Assembly (NCBI GenBank): GCA_029834535.1 | Contig: JAQMWT010000161.1 | Span: 1 to 64,000 of the forward strand | Source: Chrysophaeum taylorii | Lineage: Eukaryota; Sar; Pelagophyceae; Pelagomonadales; Pelagomonadaceae | Direction of reading: 5' to 3' | Length of the DNA stretch: 64,000 nucleotides | In this document: in pieces, positions 19,212 to 28,950 of the stretch | How positions within the stretch are numbered: position 1 is the stretch's first letter | How the letters are laid out: each line of letters starts with the position of its first letter | Notes under the pieces: model-generated | What the model saw: the letters and a program-made list of their open reading frames with translations, nothing else | What the model was told of the DNA's origin: nothing | Database searches by the model: none | Program-made: the position numbers and the translations under genes

Positions 19212-19253
19212 TAGAGCCCCGCAACCTCGTGCGGTCTATCGTCCCTTACTATA

Positions 19254-19922
19254 TCAACCTACAGGGTGGTCGAGCCCCTCTGGGTGCAGACTCTTCGAGA
19301 GGAGCTTCTGGAGGATCCGGGGGTTCTGGAGAAGGAGCTTTCTCGCAGCCTCGCTAACTTCCGACTTGTCGTCGTCGTCGTCGTCGAGGGCACGCGCTAT
19401 GACGGCCGCGGCCGACACGACCTCGCGTTTGACATCTTCGGAGTCGGAACCAGGCGGCGGCGCGGGGTCCTCGAGGTGCTCCGGCCGTAACGAGGGTTCA
19501 CCGCGCCGTCGCTCAAGGAACTTGTCGGCGACCTTGACGAAGCGCGCGCGCCACTGGAGCGAGTCGGGCTCGCAGCCCTCGAAGTAGCCCTTGTCGTCTA
19601 CCGCGCGCAAGAACTCGTCAAAGCCCGCGTCGCCGCCCACAGCGCGCACCGCTCGCTCGTACCGTTCCTCCGTAGAGTGCGAGCCGAGCGCCGCGGCGCC
19701 CGCTTCGAACACATCGCGGAGGTTGCGAGTGCCTCCGAAGCGTTCGCGCTGGTCCGAGTCAGCCAACGACATTCCAAAGTGCTCGCCGATGCATGCCGCC
19801 GCGACGGCGACGCTGTCGTCCTCGTCCTGACCCACCTCCTCAAGCCACTCCAGCACCGACCACGCGACGCGGAGATTTGTGGTTGTTGGAGGCGCGACTT
19901 TGTTGACAGGGGTTTCATCCAT
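19254..19922 (-). CDS. SGTA-like N-terminal dimerisation domain protein lacking TPRs
   Basis: The N-terminal 75 residues (RVAWSVLEWLEEV...SVAVAAACIGEHFGMSL...NLRDVFEAGAAAL) match the SGTA homodimerisation domain, which in animals and fungi binds Get5/UBL4A or BAG6 and sorts tail-anchored proteins. In SGTA three TPR repeats follow; here the remaining 140 residues have none and instead hold FDEFLRAVDDKGYFEG, an acidic linker (DDDDDDKSEVSE) and a helical tail. It starts at ATG 19922, only four bases after the stop of the AlkB-like gene on the same strand. The match is by pattern only. Confidence 0.55.
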   Translation of the reverse strand: MDETPVNKVAPPTTTNLRVAWSVLEWLEEVGQDEDDSVAVAAACIGEHFGMSLADSDQRERFGGTRNLRDVFEAGAAALGSHSTEERYERAVRAVGGDAGFDEFLRAVDDKGYFEGCEPDSLQWRARFVKVADKFLERRRGEPSLRPEHLEDPAPPPGSDSEDVKREVVSAAAVIARALDDDDDDKSEVSEAARKLLLQNPRILQKLLSKSLHPEGLDHPVG

Positions 19923-19926
19923 ATCA

Positions 19927-21201
19927 TCACGTTGTGTTGTTTATTTTGGGGGGGGGGCTGCGACGTCTTCTTCGCTCGGACCTCGTCGTCCCCGAGCCCG
20001 GGATCCCGTGGCCGCGGCGGCCGCTCGCACCGCGGTAGAGCGCTCGCTTGAAGACGAGCGAGATCCGCGGGGCAACGTTGGTTTGGTCGTCCTCGGCCTT
20101 GAATACGCAGTGCTGGTAGGTGTCCTGACAGTCGGAAACCATGTGGACAACGTCGCCGTCGAAGAGGTGGAAGAGGTGGCGGTCATCGTCGTCACGCAGC
20201 AGGCCGCGGAAGCCGAAGCGGCGGACCTCGCCCACCGAAACGATCGCCGAGTCCTGGGCCCAGAAGGCGCGGGGTTCGTCCGGTATGCCGTGGCCCGGAT
20301 CGGCGTGGTACTTACAGGCTGCGTCGCCCGTCGGGTAGAGGTTGACGAGGGCGCAGTCGTAGCGAGCGCCGGCGAGGCGATCCTGGAGCGCGTCGCGCGC
20401 GGTTGTAACGGTCAACGGGAACGGCTGCGGGCGCATGAGTTTCCCGGAATAGGCCATCGCGCCGATGTCGTCGGCGTCGACGAGCCAGGCCGTGTGTCGT
20501 CGCTCGGAGACGACCGCGCCGGAGCGCGTGACGACGTCGTCGGCGCGAAGCGGCAACGTCTCGCGAAACGCGTCGACCGATGGCAGGTCGTCGGCGAGGA
20601 GCGACGGGTGCACGGAAAACGGCAGGTCCAAGGCCGCTTCGAGCTCGCGACATCGCTCGAGCGACGCGCAAGCGGCGAAGAGCGCGAGTCTCTCCGCAGC
20701 CCAGCGCGCGGCCGTCACCTGCCCGGGCGACAGCGGCGCGCTCGTCGCGCTCGCGATGGCGCGGTCGATGTCGTGACGCCAGGTGCTGATCACTCGATCC
20801 TGGGAGAGCGCGCCGACGGATCGCAGAGCATCGATCTGCGCGTCGCGCGTCGCGGCGACGCCGGGCGGAAGCGCGTCGCCCGCGAGGCGGATCAGACGGC
20901 CGAATCGCGGGTCGCGGACCAGGCGCAAACGCTCCTCGCGGGCGCCGCTCCCAACGAGCCGCTTCGCGAGTTTCTGGAGCGCGCTCGCGGTCGCGAGCCG
21001 CCGCCGCTTGATGTGGATCTCCTCGTGCTCCCAGGAATACGTCTCTTCCCCTACCAGAGGTAAGGCCTCCGTCGCGGCGAGCACGCCTTCGCACGTCGAG
21101 GCCTCGTTGATGAGCCGCTGCACGCGGTTCGACGGAACGGGGCTAACCTCCAGACCGCGCACGACCACTAAGAAAAAAACCCAGTTGTTGTTGACCTTCA
21201 T
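19927..21201 (-). CDS. AlkB-like 2-oxoglutarate/Fe(II) dioxygenase
   Basis: The C-terminal half carries an AlkB-type double-stranded beta-helix: LVNLYPTGDAACKYHADPGHG with the H-x-D iron ligands, DSAIVSVGEVRRFGFR, the second His in DTYQHCVFKAE, and the 2OG-binding Arg in NVAPRISLVFKR. Such enzymes demethylate alkylated DNA, RNA or protein. The N-terminal 230 residues are helical and unrecognised, and the tail is Arg/Pro-rich (RSERRRRRSPPPK), possibly nuclear. The only ATG before residue 240 is at 21201, inside the end of COX10: the two genes share the tetramer ATGA. The stop lies four bases before the next ATG. Substrate is unknown. Confidence 0.78.
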   Translation of the reverse strand: MKVNNNWVFFLVVVRGLEVSPVPSNRVQRLINEASTCEGVLAATEALPLVGEETYSWEHEEIHIKRRRLATASALQKLAKRLVGSGAREERLRLVRDPRFGRLIRLAGDALPPGVAATRDAQIDALRSVGALSQDRVISTWRHDIDRAIASATSAPLSPGQVTAARWAAERLALFAACASLERCRELEAALDLPFSVHPSLLADDLPSVDAFRETLPLRADDVVTRSGAVVSERRHTAWLVDADDIGAMAYSGKLMRPQPFPLTVTTARDALQDRLAGARYDCALVNLYPTGDAACKYHADPGHGIPDEPRAFWAQDSAIVSVGEVRRFGFRGLLRDDDDRHLFHLFDGDVVHMVSDCQDTYQHCVFKAEDDQTNVAPRISLVFKRALYRGASGRRGHGIPGSGTTRSERRRRRSPPPKINNTT

Positions 21202-22406
21202 TTTTTACTCATTTTCGTCGTCTGGGCGGCGGTGTCGAGGGGGCAGAGAGACGGGGTCGTGGGACGGCGCTGGAGGCGAGATTCAGCGAGATACTCGTGG
21301 ACGCAGAGGGAACGGCCGAGGTTTCGGAGCGGGTCGAGCGCGTCGCCGAGGGTCGCGGCGTCTCCGGCGTCGTGGTCCTCCTTGAGGCGTCCAGAGTGGA
21401 GGACGAAGCCCAACAGCAGGAGCGGGAGGTAGAGGAGGGTGACCCGGAAGACGCGGGTAGCGTTGGCCTGTGAGCGGTCGCGGCGGAAGCGGTGGGCAGC
21501 GGCGAGGAGCGCCGCGTTGAGCGCGACGCCCTCGACGGCGAACATGTAGCCCGTGGCGCCGGTGGCGACGGCGAGAACCGGGACGGCGAACGAGTAAACC
21601 GAGTAGCGAAAGATAAGGCGACTCGTGCGGTCGCCCGTCGGGTCGTCGCACGGAACCATCGAAAAGCCGCCGCGGGCGTAGTCGGCGCGGTGGCGCCAGG
21701 CGAGCGCGAAGAAGTGAGGAAACTGCCAGAGGTAGAGCGCGAGCGCGAGGATCCAAGGCTCGGCCGGGGCGGAAAGGACGCCGTCTGCGACCCACAAAGG
21801 CTCGCCGGCGGCGGCCCACCCAATCAGGGGGGGTACGGCGCCGACGACGGCTCCGACCCACGTGTTGATCTCGGCGCGCGGCTTCAAGTAAGTGTACGCT
21901 CCGGCGTAGGCGGCGACGTTCGAAACGCCGAGCAGGGGCGCGACCAGGGGACCGCTCGTGAGCGCGAGCGCGCCCGTGCCAGCGGCAGCCGAGCCAGCGG
22001 CGAAGGCGAGGGCCTCGTGCGGTGCGCACCGGCCCGACGGCATCGGGCGCCGCGCCGTGCGCGCCATCCTCGCGTCGCGGCGGGCCTCGATCACCTGGTT
22101 GAGCGCGTTCGCCGAGGCCGAGCACGCGAACACGCCGAGCGTTGCGAGGACGGCGTCGCTCGAAACTTCGAGGTTCGACGTGTACACTAGCGGTGCGCCC
22201 GTGGCGGCGTACCCAGCGAAGGCCGTCGTGGCGACGAAACCGCTCAGCCGTGCCTTGGAGAGCTCGCTCGCGAGCCCGGCCCACCGCTGCACGGGGCTCT
22301 CCGGTCGATCGCTCGCTACTGACGCGACGCTCGACGACGTCGGCCGCGATCGCCAATGGTGCCTGACAACGACGACGCATGCGCGCCGCTGCCAGCGCAC
22401 CATCAT
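21198..22406 (-). CDS. COX10: Protoheme IX farnesyltransferase (heme O synthase)
   Basis: COX10 farnesylates heme B to heme O in the inner mitochondrial membrane, the first step to heme A for cytochrome oxidase. The UbiA-family signature is complete: ANALNQVIEARRDARMARTARRPMP with the Asp-rich prenyl-diphosphate site, and the second motif LWQFPHFFALAWRHRADYARGG. About eight hydrophobic helices span residues 60-360. The start is the ATG at 22406 (the longer frame begins at GTG); the first 35 residues are Arg-rich and lack acids, fitting a mitochondrial presequence. The last four coding bases overlap the start of the AlkB-like gene. Confidence 0.92.
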   Translation of the reverse strand: MMVRWQRRACVVVVRHHWRSRPTSSSVASVASDRPESPVQRWAGLASELSKARLSGFVATTAFAGYAATGAPLVYTSNLEVSSDAVLATLGVFACSASANALNQVIEARRDARMARTARRPMPSGRCAPHEALAFAAGSAAAGTGALALTSGPLVAPLLGVSNVAAYAGAYTYLKPRAEINTWVGAVVGAVPPLIGWAAAGEPLWVADGVLSAPAEPWILALALYLWQFPHFFALAWRHRADYARGGFSMVPCDDPTGDRTSRLIFRYSVYSFAVPVLAVATGATGYMFAVEGVALNAALLAAAHRFRRDRSQANATRVFRVTLLYLPLLLLGFVLHSGRLKEDHDAGDAATLGDALDPLRNLGRSLCVHEYLAESRLQRRPTTPSLCPLDTAAQTTKMSKK

Positions 22407-22527
22407 GGAAAATGGAAGAAACACGAGGGGGGGTAGAGCGCCGATATTCTTTTACTTCGGAACCTAGAGCGAGGGGACCACACACACCACAGTGGGCCCG
22501 TAGATTGAGGTGAGGAGATCTAATAGT

Positions 22528-22563
<36 letters not shown>

Positions 22564-22564
22564 C
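22528..22564. repeat. ATG trinucleotide repeat
   Basis: About twelve ATG/GAT units lie in the gap between COX10 and the VOC-SDR gene. Confidence 0.9.
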
Positions 22565-22720
22565 TTTCTGGTAGTAGTAGCGAAGGTATTTCGACCGACG
22601 AGGACAGGGCACACGCGCGCGCAGCAAAGGGCAGAGCACCAGGAGCGCGCGTTTACGAACGAGGGAAGGGCCAGAGCAAGTCGCAAGACGACAGCATGCC
22701 ATAAAGCGGAGAAGAATAAA

Positions 22721-24514
22721 TCATGGTTGTTGTTCGCGAGGGGCGACGATGGCGGCGGGCGGGTCTCCGGGGAAGAGCCATTCGTAGAGCGCGGCGTCGC
22801 GCTCGGCGTCGGGCTTCTGCTTAAGGGAAAGGAGGGCGGAGGCGTCGCCGGCGATCATGCGGGGCGGAGGGTCCGGGAGCGTGAGTGCCTGCATCAAGAC
22901 GGTGATTGTCTCGGAGGGGTCGGCGGCGACGTCGAGGGTCGCCTCGAGGGCGGCGGCGACGCGGTCGACCCATTTGTCGCCGTAGAGCGCGCGGCGATCC
23001 TCCGAAGCGGCGGAAAAGGAGGCGAGCCACGACTTTGCCATCGACATGGCGAGGGGTGTGCGCATCAGGGCGGGCTCGATGAGGACCACCTTGAGGCCCC
23101 AGGGCAGCATCTCGGCGCGGAAAGCGTCCGAATAGGCCTCGAGGGCGTGCTTGGACGCCGAGTAGGCGGCGAGCGTCGGCATCGCGATAAAGCCCGCGGT
23201 CGAGGAGACGTTGACGACGCGGGAACCAGAAGTTTCCTTGAGGACCGGAAGGAGCTCGTAGGTAATGGTGACGGGCGCCATGAAGTTGAGGGCCATGCTG
23301 TGTTCGAAGTCGTGCGGCGGGCTCCACTCGACGTTTCCGGGGAGGCAGGCCCCCGCGTTGTTGACGAGCGCCCACAAGCTCAGGCTCAGGCCCTCGACGA
23401 CCTCCTTGGCCGCGGCGACGACCTCGAGGCAGCCGTCGTTGGTGGTGAGGTCGGCCACGACAGTTTTTTGGGCGAGGCGGACGAGGCGCCGCTTTCCGGC
23501 GGCCGAGTAGCACGCGGCGACGATCTCGAAGCCCTCGACGGCGGCGGAAATCGCGAGCATCCGTCCAAAACCCGAGTCGCAACCCGTGACGACCACGAGC
23601 TTGTCCTTACCCCTCGCGCGACCCTGCGTCGCGACGAGCTCCACGATTCCACCGTCGGGGTCGCGGAAGGCGGCCGCGACGCGGTCGACGGCGCGGCCGG
23701 GCAGGACGTCGCGCCGGAGCTCGGGGTCCATGTTCTCTGACTCGCAGAGCCGGTCCACGGTCGTGGCGAGGTCGTCGACAACGAGGGAAACCGCGTGCTT
23801 GGGTGGCGTCGACGACGGGACGAGTTCGAGCCAGAACCCGCCGTTGGGGGGCTTGACGATCACCGACGATCGGACTTTAGTCCTTCTCAAGACGACGCGC
23901 TCGTCGACCACCTTCACGAAGCCGAGGGCCATGTACGCCGCGAGGCTCGTCGCGACGTCGCGCACGTTCACGCCCACCAACAACCACCCGCACTCGGCCT
24001 CGGGCCCAGCCACGAGCTCGACGGCGCACCCGTCGGGGTCCTCGAACGACGCGACGCTCGATTCTCCTTTCGTCGTCGACGCGACGATCCCCGCCGCCGC
24101 GAGCCGCTCGACCTCGTGCGGCACGTCCGCGACCACCACGCACAGTCGATTGTACCCCCGTTCGGCGGTCTCCTTCAGCACCACCAACGGCTGCCACGGC
24201 GGCAGCGTCTCGTCCCACACGAGGCCCGCGCACATCATCGCCAACGGATCGTACTGCTCGTCCATTTCGGGCAGCGCCATCACGACCACGCCCCTGTCCT
24301 CGGCGACGCGGCTCAGCCCGAGCCTCTCGTACCATTTCGCCGACCGGGCCGCGTTGCTCACGCCGAGCGTTATGTGCGACACGGCCCCCGGCGGGGCGTC
24401 CATGCGCAGCGGCGCGCCGAGCGCCAGCCTCGGAGGGGCCGTCTTGAGCATGCACCATCGGATCACGGGATCGAGCCCCTGAGGCGGAATGTCCGACGGG
24501 CAAAAGTTACTCAT
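22721..24514 (-). CDS. Fusion of two VOC (glyoxalase-like) domains and a short-chain dehydrogenase
   Basis: The 597-residue product begins with two vicinal-oxygen-chelate modules: ITLGVSNAARSAKWYERLGLSRV...FEDPDGCAVELV (residues about 50-180) and VGVNVRDVATSLAAYMALGFVKV...FRDPDGGIVELV (about 180-305). A classical SDR follows: VVVTGCDSGFGRML as the nucleotide-binding loop, ALVNNAGAC, VVNVSSTAGFIAMPTLAAYSASKHAL with the catalytic Ser, Tyr and Lys, and IEPALMRTPLA. The SDR is closest in pattern to 17-beta-hydroxysteroid/retinol dehydrogenases. The start is ATG 24514; the frame upstream opens with GTG. No targeting peptide is evident. Substrate is unknown; the fusion suggests consecutive steps on one metabolite. 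Confidence 0.85.
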   Translation of the reverse strand: MSNFCPSDIPPQGLDPVIRWCMLKTAPPRLALGAPLRMDAPPGAVSHITLGVSNAARSAKWYERLGLSRVAEDRGVVVMALPEMDEQYDPLAMMCAGLVWDETLPPWQPLVVLKETAERGYNRLCVVVADVPHEVERLAAAGIVASTTKGESSVASFEDPDGCAVELVAGPEAECGWLLVGVNVRDVATSLAAYMALGFVKVVDERVVLRRTKVRSSVIVKPPNGGFWLELVPSSTPPKHAVSLVVDDLATTVDRLCESENMDPELRRDVLPGRAVDRVAAAFRDPDGGIVELVATQGRARGKDKLVVVTGCDSGFGRMLAISAAVEGFEIVAACYSAAGKRRLVRLAQKTVVADLTTNDGCLEVVAAAKEVVEGLSLSLWALVNNAGACLPGNVEWSPPHDFEHSMALNFMAPVTITYELLPVLKETSGSRVVNVSSTAGFIAMPTLAAYSASKHALEAYSDAFRAEMLPWGLKVVLIEPALMRTPLAMSMAKSWLASFSAASEDRRALYGDKWVDRVAAALEATLDVAADPSETITVLMQALTLPDPPPRMIAGDASALLSLKQKPDAERDAALYEWLFPGDPPAAIVAPREQQP

Positions 24515-24934
24515 CTCCTCTGCTGCCGCGTCTATGGCAGCAGTCTGCTGGTGACCGCAGCAGCACACATAATCTTTTCGAATCGAGGAGGGAGGACTGA
24601 CTACAAGGGTTTGAGGCTACGGCTTTTAGACCGAAGGGTTTTCGCGGCGGGGTTTCACTCCACACTCAATGCTGGTCTCTCTGCGTACGCAAAAACCGGG
24701 GTTAAGCTACGAAAATACAGGCTCGACGATTCGACCCTGTGCCCCGGGTCGTTGTGATTTGAGGAGGATAGACGACTCCACCTCCTCCTCCTCCTCCTCC
24801 TCCTCCTCCTTCGCGAGAATCGGATCGAAAAATTTTTTCGGGGGAAGCGGCGAGCGAAAAACGTGAGAACACCATCGTAGGGCCACGGCGGTCCAAGGTC
24901 GACGCACGTTAACAACAACAATGGTGGTCCCGCG
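24515..24934. other. Intergenic, CTC repeat
   Basis: No gene seen. A CTC repeat occupies 24780-24812. A minus-strand frame running through it (24655-25908) is a shadow of the next gene. Confidence 0.6.
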
Positions 24935-25921
24935 TCATGCCGGCTCCGGTTCGTCTTCCTCGTCCTCCCCGACTTTTCTCTCCGAGCGGGGGGGTTCCTC
25001 GGTCCCCGCGTGGTCACCGTCGGTGTCGCGTCGACGTTTTGTGCCGTGGTTGTTGTCATCGCTGTCGTCGGCCACCGTCGAGTGGTTGTTGTCGCATTCG
25101 GGAGGCGCGTCAGAAGGGGGTTGAGTCGCGCCGTTGTCGTCGTCCTCCTCCTCCTCTCGTCTCTCGTCGCGTTCGCCGTTGGGGGCTTCGTCGACGGAAT
25201 GACTCGGGGGATCCTCCTCCGGTCGGGCGTCGGCCGGGGGTGGCACGGGCGCGAGTCGGAGAACTCCCGGGGACGCGGGCGATCTCGCCACTCCGCGCTG
25301 CGTCCCGAGCGGCGTCCGGCGGACTTCCCAGGTCTTCTCGCGGTCGTGCACCATGACCCCGATTTCCGAGAGCTCGTCGCGGAGCCGATCGGCCTCTTCG
25401 AACTTGCGATCCATCTTGAGCCGGAGCCGCTTCGCGAGGATGTTGTGGACTCTCGCCTCGTCGACGGGCGTACCCCCGTCTTCGAGCCGCCGGTAGTCGT
25501 GGCCGGTCGATGGGTCGATCTGACCAAACGAGGGCCCGTACACGCCGCGCGGGTACGGCCGGCCGTACGCCGGGGGAGGCGGCAGCGGCGGCGGACGATG
25601 CATCGGCGGCGGCGGCGGCGGCGGCGGCGGCGGACCGTGGTACCCGTCGTACCCGTATCCCCATCCCGGCATTGGCGGGGGATACCGGTCGTGGCCGTAC
25701 CCTCGTGGCGGGTAATCGTGCCGGGGAATGCCGTAGGGGTACGGCGGATACGCCGCATACCCGTAGGGCGCCTGTTGCTGTTCCTGCCGGGACACGGGGG
25801 CGTCGCTGCCGTCGCGAACCGGTCTTTCGCGAGGCGGGCCCGGACCGTACCCGTCGTATCCATACGGATGGTACCCATACGGCGGACCGTACGGGTGGTA
25901 GCGGCCATCGTAGCCGCTCAT
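24935..25921 (-). CDS. Tyr/Pro/Gly-rich protein with a cysteinyl-tRNA-synthetase-tail-like helical domain
   Basis: Residues 1-130 are low-complexity Y-P-G-H-D repeats (YGYHPYGYDGYGPGPP, a run of Pro, PPPPAYGRPYPRG), like RNA-binding or condensate proteins. Residues about 150-200 hold VHNILAKRLRLKMDRKFEEADRLRDELSEIGVMVHDREKTWEV, a two-helix unit like the C-terminal extension of cysteinyl-tRNA synthetase, which I associate with many uncharacterised stramenopile proteins. The tail is acidic with a basic cluster (GTKRRRDTDGD), possibly a nuclear signal. The start is ATG 25921. Function is unknown. Confidence 0.65.
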   Translation of the reverse strand: MSGYDGRYHPYGPPYGYHPYGYDGYGPGPPRERPVRDGSDAPVSRQEQQQAPYGYAAYPPYPYGIPRHDYPPRGYGHDRYPPPMPGWGYGYDGYHGPPPPPPPPPPMHRPPPLPPPPAYGRPYPRGVYGPSFGQIDPSTGHDYRRLEDGGTPVDEARVHNILAKRLRLKMDRKFEEADRLRDELSEIGVMVHDREKTWEVRRTPLGTQRGVARSPASPGVLRLAPVPPPADARPEEDPPSHSVDEAPNGERDERREEEEDDDNGATQPPSDAPPECDNNHSTVADDSDDNNHGTKRRRDTDGDHAGTEEPPRSERKVGEDEEDEPEPA

Positions 25922-26082
25922 GCTCGCGCAACGCCACCGGCGCCCATCATCTCATCATGCTGAGAGGCGATCTCGTGCCGTTGGCTATTCCGTTCGGAGA
26001 AATCATAACGTTCCTCCGACTGCAGGCACTCTTATGAGGAAGGAGGAGGGTTTGGCGTCCAGAGGGTCGGTCTCTTGCTTCC

Positions 26083-26415
26083 TATGGCGGCACAGAAAAA
26101 AAAACTTCCCGACCCCCGGGTGACAGACAAAGGGGGTACTCGCCGACTCGTCCGAGACCTCACTGAACGAGGAAAACACGGACGCGGGGTCGGATACGCT
26201 CGCCACACACCTTGCTCACGCTCGCCAAGCCTCTTTCAACAAGATGGAGAGATGGAATATGATAGCAAGGAAACTACAAGAATACAGAGCAAGAATGCTT
26301 CTCACAAGAGAGAGGTATGATGTCACTAAAAAGATCGGGAGGAAAGGTGTCCCGTTGAACGGGTATCAAGCCTCGAGAGAGGGGGGGGGTAAGCCTTAGC
26401 GGTCAGGAGTTGCCG
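26083..26415 (-). repeat. 3' LTR of the Gypsy element
   Basis: 333 bp, matching 35736-36063 from TATGGCGGCACAG to TCAGGAGTTGCCG with small indels (for example CAGACAAAG against CAAAG, and CAGCAAGATTCTGCC present only in the other copy). The ends do not show canonical TG...CA. Confidence 0.9.
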
Positions 26416-26432
26416 CCACAGGACTCCCCTGG
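26416..26432 (-). other. Candidate polypurine tract
   Basis: On the minus strand the bases just inside the 3' LTR read CCAGGGGAGTCCTGTGG, with a purine run AGGGGAG where the plus-strand primer is expected. Confidence 0.45.
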
Positions 26433-26672
26433 TGAGAACACGAGCTGCCCTCCGCGAGTCCGGCGAGGAGCACGAGCCTTAGCTGAATGAGCATCTCGAG
26501 AACGAATCTTCTTGTAGGCACGTTCAACGACAGGTTCAGGAACGCGTCCACCACGTAAAGTGAACTTAGGAATCAACACATCGATATCATGCGGAGCCAA
26601 GTCGGTGACACAAGGAGTGGTACTGTTGTTGACCTTGGTCTTGTCGGTAAAACTGCGACCGTCCACGTCCTT

Positions 26673-27770
26673 TTATTCCGGCTTAAGCTTGCGAGTAGAG
26701 AGATGTGAAGTAGGCTTGTAATAAGAAACCTTGTCATGGGGACCGAGATCAGCATAGAAATGCAGAGCGACTCGATCATTCACAAAATCATAGGGTTCAT
26801 AAACTTCAGCGACATAAATCTTCTTTCGCCAATCGGACCGTTTGTTATCCGGAATCCGAAAAATAACGAACTTACCGTGCTTGTAATCATCCCGAAAGGT
26901 CTCCTTGGGTTTGGGCACAGCTCGATCGACCACTGGAGAAACCATCACAGGGGTAATCTGACTAACATGAACACAACGGCGTTCGGGAGGATAATCAAGA
27001 GACTCAATCCTCCTGTAAGTGACCGGGGACAAGCGTTCCAAAATAACGAATGGACCGCGCCATTCCGGTCGAAGCTTGTTCTGAAGAAAAGGGATGTAGA
27101 GCAGAACATGTGAACCTTCTTCATACTCCACATCAACATGGTCCGCATTATGGGCGAGACGTTGTTTACGAAGAGCCTTCTCACGAGCTTCGTTCACCGT
27201 AGCGGTATAGAACTTCAGCCTCTCGCGAGTCTCTGCCACAACATCGGAGCGAGTTCTCGGCAGGCGGCGGACATCAAGATCCATGATCGTGTGATCGGTT
27301 GGCAATAAAGGCTGCCGGTTAAGACGAAGCATGAAAGGTGAGATCTGAGTCCCCGGAATAAATTTACGATTATAACAGAAAGCAATGTACTCCGCGAATT
27401 CGGGCCATTCCGTGATCTTGCGGCTTTGAAGGCACGCACGGAGGAAAGCCTAGATAAAGCGGTTGACCCTTTCCGCAGGATTAGCCTGAGCATGATACGG
27501 AATCGTGGTACTATACCGAACATTGAAAAGATAACAAAACTCTTCCATCAACTTGTTGACGAACTCTTTCCCATTGTCGGTACGAATCCTCGGAGGTAGA
27601 TAACCTTTGAGTAATATATTCGCGACAAAAGACTCGAGGATTGACTCGGCAGTCTTATGGTGTAGTACGTCAAGAATCAAGAAATGAGAAAATGGATCAA
27701 AAAAAACGATGAGATATGTCTCGGGTCCAGCACTGGGTAAAGGTCCAAATCCATACAAAGGATGACACAA
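26673..27770 (-). pseudogene. Gypsy integrase core and C-terminal domain
   Basis: The core shows LIVFFDPFSHFLIL, RIRTDNGKEFVN and NPAERVNRF, supplying Asp, Asp and Glu. An in-frame TAG (27450-27452) interrupts right after NRFI; the same frame then continues AFLRACLQSRKITEWPEF. The C-terminal part (PEWRGPFVILERLSPVTYRR) is the SH3-like integrase tail, followed by a 90-residue extension with KKIYVAEVYEPYDFV...VALHFYAD. I would not call it a canonical chromodomain. After TAA 26673 the frame stays open to 26403, running to the LTR. Confidence 0.85.
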
Positions 27771-28950
27771 TCACCATCATACACCGGTTGCTGAAGCAGA
27801 CCTGCTCTCTTTGGTTCGGGCGTACGAGCTTTCTTGCACACTATGCAACCAGCAATGTAAGCACCCACCTCATTAGACATATGAGGCCAACAAAAACGTT
27901 CAAGTATCGACTGCACTGTACTTCGACGACCCATATGACCACCATTGAGAGGTGTGTCATGGTACAATCGGATGATGCGCGTCCGTAAAGTTCGGGGTGC
28001 GACTATCATCGGGTGCAAGTCGGGTGCGGCACGGTAGAGAACTCCTTTCACCACTTGATAGCGATAATTGGCTCCGTACCGACGAAGAGAGTGGCCCTGA
28101 GCCATGCGATAACGAATGTCCTCGCAAGTAGCATCAGTGATCTGCTCTTTGGCTATCTCTTCCAAAGTCAAATTATCTGGAATCTGGTCGATGTACTCTT
28201 GGTAATCATCGGCATCACGGAAAATACTAGGCTGGGTCTGAAGTCGTTGCTTCTGACGTTGTTTCGTAGCATGAGACGTGACCAATTGCATCGGATCATC
28301 GAGGTCTTCCTCCTCTTCCTCCACAGGCAACTCAGTCGTAACAAACGACAGAGTGACATGGCACCCAGGTAAAGGTACTCCTTCATCATCAACAGAACGA
28401 GGGAGTTCTTGGCACACTAGATACGCGTGGTTCAAGGGTTCACCAAACTCGTCCGTCTCGATGACATGATCTATAGGACTGCGAGAGAGACAGTCAGGGA
28501 TGCTCATTCCCGGCGACTTCCCTGGCTTGTAACCCAATTCAGGATCAAAATTGGCGAGCCGCATCGCCCATCGAGCCAACTGCCGAGACGAGTGCTTCGC
28601 CTTTCGTAAAAACGTCAAGTTGCGATGATCTGTTTCAAGGATCGTCTTGTGACCTTCAATATAAGAGCGAAAATGCTCAAGAGAAAGAATAACTACCAGG
28701 AGCTCTAGCCGGCGAGGCTCATAGTTCCGCATCTCTTTCGGCACAGCTCGGCTCCAATACTCAACTACTCGTTCCTCTCGTGTCACCTTGCCAGTTTCGT
28801 CCTTGATTTCCACGAGCTGAAAAAGATACGCACCCAGACCATCCTTGGAAGCATCCGAGCGGATCTGAAAAGGAAGATCGTAGTCAGGATGATAAACTCC
28901 ACGAGAATCCACCAAAGCTTCGATGATCGTGTCCCATGCCTTTTTGGCAC
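27677..28950 (-). pseudogene. Gypsy RNase H and integrase zinc domain
   Basis: RNase H is recognisable by PFQIRSDASKDGLGAYLFQ, RRLELLVVILSLEHFRSYI and ILETDHRNLTFL, which supply the Asp, Glu and Asp. A linker follows, then the integrase HHCC domain: LYHDTPLNGGHMGRRSTV...CIVCKKAR. The frame breaks near 27730 before the catalytic core. Confidence 0.88.

Noticed and set aside
21283-22686. 467-residue minus-strand frame overlapping COX10
   Set aside because: Shifted frame of COX10, Arg/Pro-rich, no motifs, while the COX10 frame has complete UbiA motifs.
24655-25908. 417-residue minus-strand frame over the Tyr/Pro/Gly-rich gene
   Set aside because: Arg/Thr-rich alternative frame running through a CTC repeat; the other frame has an ATG and a recognisable helical domain.
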